Source of the DNA: Flavobacterium foetidum
Lineage (GTDB): Bacteria; Bacteroidota; Bacteroidia; Flavobacteriales; Flavobacteriaceae
Assembly: GCF_004634245.1 (NCBI RefSeq)
Contig: NZ_SJTF01000014.1
Location: forward strand, 62,001-126,000
Direction of reading: 5' to 3'
DNA: 64,000 nt
Positions 61,018 through 64,000 of the stretch are shown here, in pieces. The notes under the pieces are model-generated. The model was given only the letters and a program-made list of their open reading frames with translations, did no database searches and had not been told where the DNA came from. Numbering within the stretch: position 1 is the stretch's first letter; the number at the start of each line of letters is the position of its first letter. Made by a program: the position numbers and the translations under genes.

Positions 61018-62487
61018 TTAACTCTTTTGTTTGTAAGCACTTATCGTACTGTACTTTTCTATTTTGTATCTTTTTTCGATTAATGAAAACACCTTGTCTT
61101 TAAAAATGAAACCCAAAACTCCGGCTCCGGCTACAAGTCCTAGGGCTATCATCTTGTTTCCGTAATAAAATCCGAGAGCGTAAAGTCCTAAGGGAAGTAG
61201 GATTTTTGGCAGTGTCAGCAACATCGCACTCACATTAAAAGCTTTTTTGTCGCCAAAAGCACCCCCAGCTGAACTTAAATCGATTGGCGTTTTGGTAAAA
61301 GCACCACCCAAAAGAACCATGTGCGAATTAACGCCGATATTATAAATCGCACCAACGACGATTGTCAGATATACTTCCCAGCCGAAAAAAAGGTAAAATG
61401 AGGCCAGAATTGTCGAAACAAAAGTCGCAATTACAATAAGCCACCATTTTGATGTGATGTAACCACGGTATGGAATATTTTGTGTCATCATAAGCTGATA
61501 ATATGAACTATCCCAGCTCGGTACAAATTGGCCGAAGACAAACAAAAATCCTCCCGAAACGAATATTCCAGCAAAAATATGCATCACCGGCTTATCATAA
61601 GCTTCTATTCCTCCGGAGAAAAAAAGCAAACCGTAAAACAAAAAGATAAAACTCAAGAAAAGTGTGGTTTTAGATCTTTTATTTCTTTTGATCAATCTGA
61701 TGTCGTTTTTAAGAAATGTACCAACAGTACCAAACTGGTTGAGCCAAGAGAGATTTTCTGTCGAAGCAACATCTTCTTTTACAGCAAGACCTGCATCGAG
61801 ATATAAATTATTCTTGAAATATTTAAAGGTGAAAAAATATAAACCTGCTAATACCAGAATCGGTACCAAAAATAATCCGTCTATATCGTAAAGGCTTTGA
61901 AAAAAAGGACTAGTGATGGTTGTAACATCAAAAAGCTTATAATATTGTGCTCCAGCAAGCGTAAGAGTTAGCACTATGAATACAGCAAATAATTTATCTA
62001 TGTTACTTAAAATAATATTCAAAAAATTATTGATGTAAATAAAAGCCATTACGCCTAGATGCCAGAAAATAATCTCAATAACATCATAGCCGTTTAAAAT
62101 CAGTACGACAGAAAAAGGAACAAAAAACAGCGCATGAACCCAATTAAAAAAAGATAAAACTGTTTTTCCTAAAGAAAAATGAACAATAGTATTTTTCTGA
62201 AAAGGCAATACTAGCAAAGGTTTGATATTTAAAACCGGAATTGCCTGCACTAACAAACGGATGACCAAATCAAACAGTAAATAATAAATTAAAAATCTGT
62301 TGATGGTCTGGAGCGGTTCTAAGTGCATTTTTTTAAGCACATAAAATGCTCCTACTCCCATACCGATAAAAAGCAATGAAAAATAAATCATTAAAAACCC
62401 AATTAAAATCTTCATTGCGACATTGGTACCAAATGATGCAGATCGGATAAAGGCTTTCCATTCGAGATAAATAAATTTTGAAATCAT
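61018..62487 (-). CDS. DUF5687 ABC-2 type membrane protein
   Basis: A 489-residue protein with about ten to twelve hydrophobic segments and no large soluble domain, of the DUF5687 family found beside ABC ATPases in Bacteroidetes. It would be the membrane partner of the ATPase gene that follows. The N-terminus MISKFIYLEWKAFIRSASFG matches the family. The cargo is unknown. Confidence 0.85.
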   Translation of the reverse strand: MISKFIYLEWKAFIRSASFGTNVAMKILIGFLMIYFSLLFIGMGVGAFYVLKKMHLEPLQTINRFLIYYLLFDLVIRLLVQAIPVLNIKPLLVLPFQKNTIVHFSLGKTVLSFFNWVHALFFVPFSVVLILNGYDVIEIIFWHLGVMAFIYINNFLNIILSNIDKLFAVFIVLTLTLAGAQYYKLFDVTTITSPFFQSLYDIDGLFLVPILVLAGLYFFTFKYFKNNLYLDAGLAVKEDVASTENLSWLNQFGTVGTFLKNDIRLIKRNKRSKTTLFLSFIFLFYGLLFFSGGIEAYDKPVMHIFAGIFVSGGFLFVFGQFVPSWDSSYYQLMMTQNIPYRGYITSKWWLIVIATFVSTILASFYLFFGWEVYLTIVVGAIYNIGVNSHMVLLGGAFTKTPIDLSSAGGAFGDKKAFNVSAMLLTLPKILLPLGLYALGFYYGNKMIALGLVAGAGVLGFIFKDKVFSLIEKRYKIEKYSTISAYKQKS

Positions 62488-62589
62488 GGTTATTTGATTT
62501 TGTTTTTCAGTAAGAGACCAAATGTAAGAAAACGTTACAAAAAAAGTTAAAAAAAATAATTTCGTGCCTGTCGTTTAATAGTGGTTTGC

Positions 62590-62597
62590 TACTTTTG
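62590..62597 (+). promoter_or_regulatory. -7 promoter box before the ferredoxin reductase gene
   Basis: TACTTTTG fits TAnnTTTG and ends 15 bases before the ATG at 62613. It gives a leader of about 9 bases. Confidence 0.5.
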
Positions 62598-62612
62598 CAG
62601 AAAAATTAGATC

Positions 62613-63665
62613 ATGCCTTCATTCTTAAAACTTATAATTAAAGAGGTTAAACGCGAAACCGCCGATGCTGTTTCGGTTCTTTTTAATGTTCCCGAAGAAC
62701 TAAAACCCGACTATAAATTTGTAGCAGGACAATACATAAATTTAAAATTAACACTTGATAATCAAGAACTTCGTCGTGCATACTCTATTTGTTCTGCACC
62801 AGACAGCGGCGAATTGAGAATTGCGGTAAAAGCGATAAAAGATGGTTTGTTTTCGCAGTTTGCCAATACAAAACTAAAAGCAGGAGATGTCTTGGAAGTT
62901 GGCCAGCCAGAAGGAAAGTTTACTTTTGAACCAGATGCCGAAAGACAAAAAAACTATGCTGCTTTTGTTGCAGGAAGTGGTATTACTCCCGTTCTTTCTA
63001 TTTTAAAATCTGTTCTAAAAAATGAGCCAAAAAGCTCGTTTGTATTGGTTTACGGAAACAGAACTCCAGAACAAACTATTTTTCATCAGGAACTGCATGA
63101 CCTGCAATTGCAATATGTAGGAAGGCTTTTTGTACATTACATCTACAGCCAAGCAAAAGTGGAAAATGCATTGTTTGGAAGAATCGAAAAATCTACGGTT
63201 AATTTCGTTTTGAACAACAAATATAAAGAACTTGAATTTGATAAGTTCTACTTGTGCGGACCAGAAGAAATGATCAATACGGTTTCGAATGTTCTAAAAG
63301 AGAAAAACGTAAAAGAATCTGCTATCAAGTTTGAACTTTTTACATCTTCTTCTCAGGAAAATGAAATTAAAGGTTCACAGGAAGGACACACAAAAATTAC
63401 GGTTTTAGTTGACGACGAAGAAACTACGTTTGAAATGTCTAAAAAACAAACCATTCTTGACGCGGCTCTAAAACAAGGCGTTGATGCTCCATACTCTTGT
63501 CAAGGCGGAATCTGCAGCAGCTGTTTAGGTCGTGTAACCACTGGAAGCGCAGAAATGACCAAAAATTCTATTTTGACAGATAAAGAAATTGCCGAAGGTT
63601 TAATTTTAACTTGTCAAGCACATCCAACATCAGATACGATTTATGTAGATTATGATGATGTATAG
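62613..63665 (+). CDS. Ferredoxin-NADP reductase-type protein with 2Fe-2S domain (PaaE-like)
   Basis: A 350-residue reductase with an FAD-binding domain (RRAYSICSAPDSGELRIAVK, residues about 54-73), an NADPH-binding domain (GSGITPVLSILKSVL, YLCGPEEMI) and a C-terminal plant-type [2Fe-2S] ferredoxin domain. The cluster cysteines are C296, C301, C304 and C334. The layout matches PaaE, the reductase of ring-hydroxylating phenylacetyl-CoA epoxidase, but no paaABC genes are near. It probably serves as a general electron-transfer reductase. Confidence 0.92.
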   Translation: MPSFLKLIIKEVKRETADAVSVLFNVPEELKPDYKFVAGQYINLKLTLDNQELRRAYSICSAPDSGELRIAVKAIKDGLFSQFANTKLKAGDVLEVGQPEGKFTFEPDAERQKNYAAFVAGSGITPVLSILKSVLKNEPKSSFVLVYGNRTPEQTIFHQELHDLQLQYVGRLFVHYIYSQAKVENALFGRIEKSTVNFVLNNKYKELEFDKFYLCGPEEMINTVSNVLKEKNVKESAIKFELFTSSSQENEIKGSQEGHTKITVLVDDEETTFEMSKKQTILDAALKQGVDAPYSCQGGICSSCLGRVTTGSAEMTKNSILTDKEIAEGLILTCQAHPTSDTIYVDYDDV

Positions 63666-63696
63666 TCTACTAAAATTCCAATAAAACTGAATTCCA

Positions 63697-63735
63697 AATT
63701 CCAAATTCCAACTTTAACAATCGGAATTTGGAATT
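63697..63735 (+). terminator. Terminator after the ferredoxin reductase gene
   Basis: AATTCCAAATTCC (63697-63709) pairs perfectly with 63723-63735 around a 13-base loop and is followed by a T run. Two registers of the left arm exist (63690 or 63697). The spacer repeats the motif a third time at about 63775. Confidence 0.7.
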
Positions 63736-63807
63736 TTTTATTTGATTAGTTTTATATTTAAAACTTGGTAAAATTGGTATTTGGAATTTTAATATTGGAA
63801 TTTATAA

Positions 63808-64000
63808 ATGAAATCAATTCGAGAAATATTTAGAAATAATCAATCGCTTTTGGATGAACCAGAAGTTGTTAAGCTTGTAGATTATTGTTCAGAATTAGAA
63901 GATGAAATTGTAGAACTCAAATTTCAAAAAACTGATAATAAAGAACTTGCCTTGATTGACATGATTAAAGAAGTACTTAAGGGTTGCGACGCTTTGGAAA
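63808..64000 (+). CDS. Start of a gene of unknown function, cut by the window edge
   Basis: An open frame from the ATG at 63808 runs to the window end (64 codons seen), beginning MKSIREIFRNNQSLLDEPEV. It is charged and helical (Glu/Lys/Leu) without signal peptide or known motif. It lies after a terminator and a 70-base AT-rich spacer, so it has its own promoter or is weakly coupled to the reductase. The function is not recognised. Confidence 0.6.
   Translation, partial: MKSIREIFRNNQSLLDEPEVVKLVDYCSELEDEIVELKFQKTDNKELALIDMIKEVLKGCDALE

Noticed and set aside
62613..63665. Phenylacetate degradation locus
   Set aside because: The reductase is PaaE-like, but none of the paaABCD genes occurs in the flanks, and the CoA ligase at 36359 belongs to the pigment locus.

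Overview
The window looks like a chromosomal segment of a Flavobacterium close to F. johnsoniae. The evidence is a flexirubin pigment locus (tyrosine ammonia-lyase, DarA/DarB, many stand-alone ketosynthases and acyl carrier proteins), the gliding/type IX secretion lipoprotein gene sprE, AT-rich DNA, and Bacteroidetes-type -7 promoter boxes (TAnnTTTG) just upstream of many start codons. No rRNA or tRNA genes, CRISPR array or complete insertion sequence were seen.

Layout. (1) 1-2.2 kb: tail of a sugar-acid operon (SDR dehydrogenase, fumarylacetoacetase-family hydrolase, mutarotase) that fits the non-phosphorylative L-fucose/L-rhamnose route; its earlier genes would lie to the left. (2) 2.3-2.9 kb: an exported protein of unknown function. 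(3) About 3-37.6 kb: the flexirubin locus. A halogenase-like flavoprotein diverges from tal. Then come FabG, ketosynthase (KS), ACP, acyltransferase, darA, darB, two hot-dog dehydratase-like proteins, a BtrH-like protein, an ABC exporter, a thioesterase, a KS, a frameshifted RhuM-like gene, a KS fragment-like protein, ACP, KS, and a KS-like chain-length factor. Envelope functions follow: deacetylase, LolA-like protein, lipoprotein and three tandem PorT-like beta-barrels. The locus ends with another dehydratase, a GT2-DUF2062 protein, a giant MMPL-acyltransferase fusion, a CrtI-like oxidoreductase, a C45-type acyltransferase and a CoA ligase. (4) 37.8-50.4 kb: housekeeping genes (dusB, rbfA, LolC/E-type permease, EnvC-like protein, TPR protein, sugar nucleotidyltransferase, dut, flippase, GNAT), a YefM-YoeB toxin-antitoxin pair and a MATE pump. 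(5) 50.4-51.2 kb: a gene-free stretch with two tandem copies of a structured-RNA-like element. (6) 51.2-60.1 kb (minus strand): sprE, bactofilin, atpZ-like, a small membrane protein, then atpB-E-F-H-A-G without atpD/atpC. (7) 60.2-64 kb: an ABC-2 type transporter, a PaaE-like ferredoxin reductase and the start of a further gene.

How the flexirubin genes fit together (inference from known flexirubin/aryl-polyene biology). TAL makes 4-coumarate, the CoA-ligase-like protein activates it, and KS/CLF, FabG and the dehydratases extend it on an ACP to the aryl polyene. DarA and DarB make the dialkylresorcinol. One of several acyltransferase candidates (BtrH-like, LpxL-like, PlsC-fused, C45) would form the ester. 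LolA-like, MMPL and ABC proteins would move the product to the outer membrane. The least explained items are the tandem RNA-like element, the split dehydratase active sites, the BtrH-like protein and the three-part MMPL fusion.
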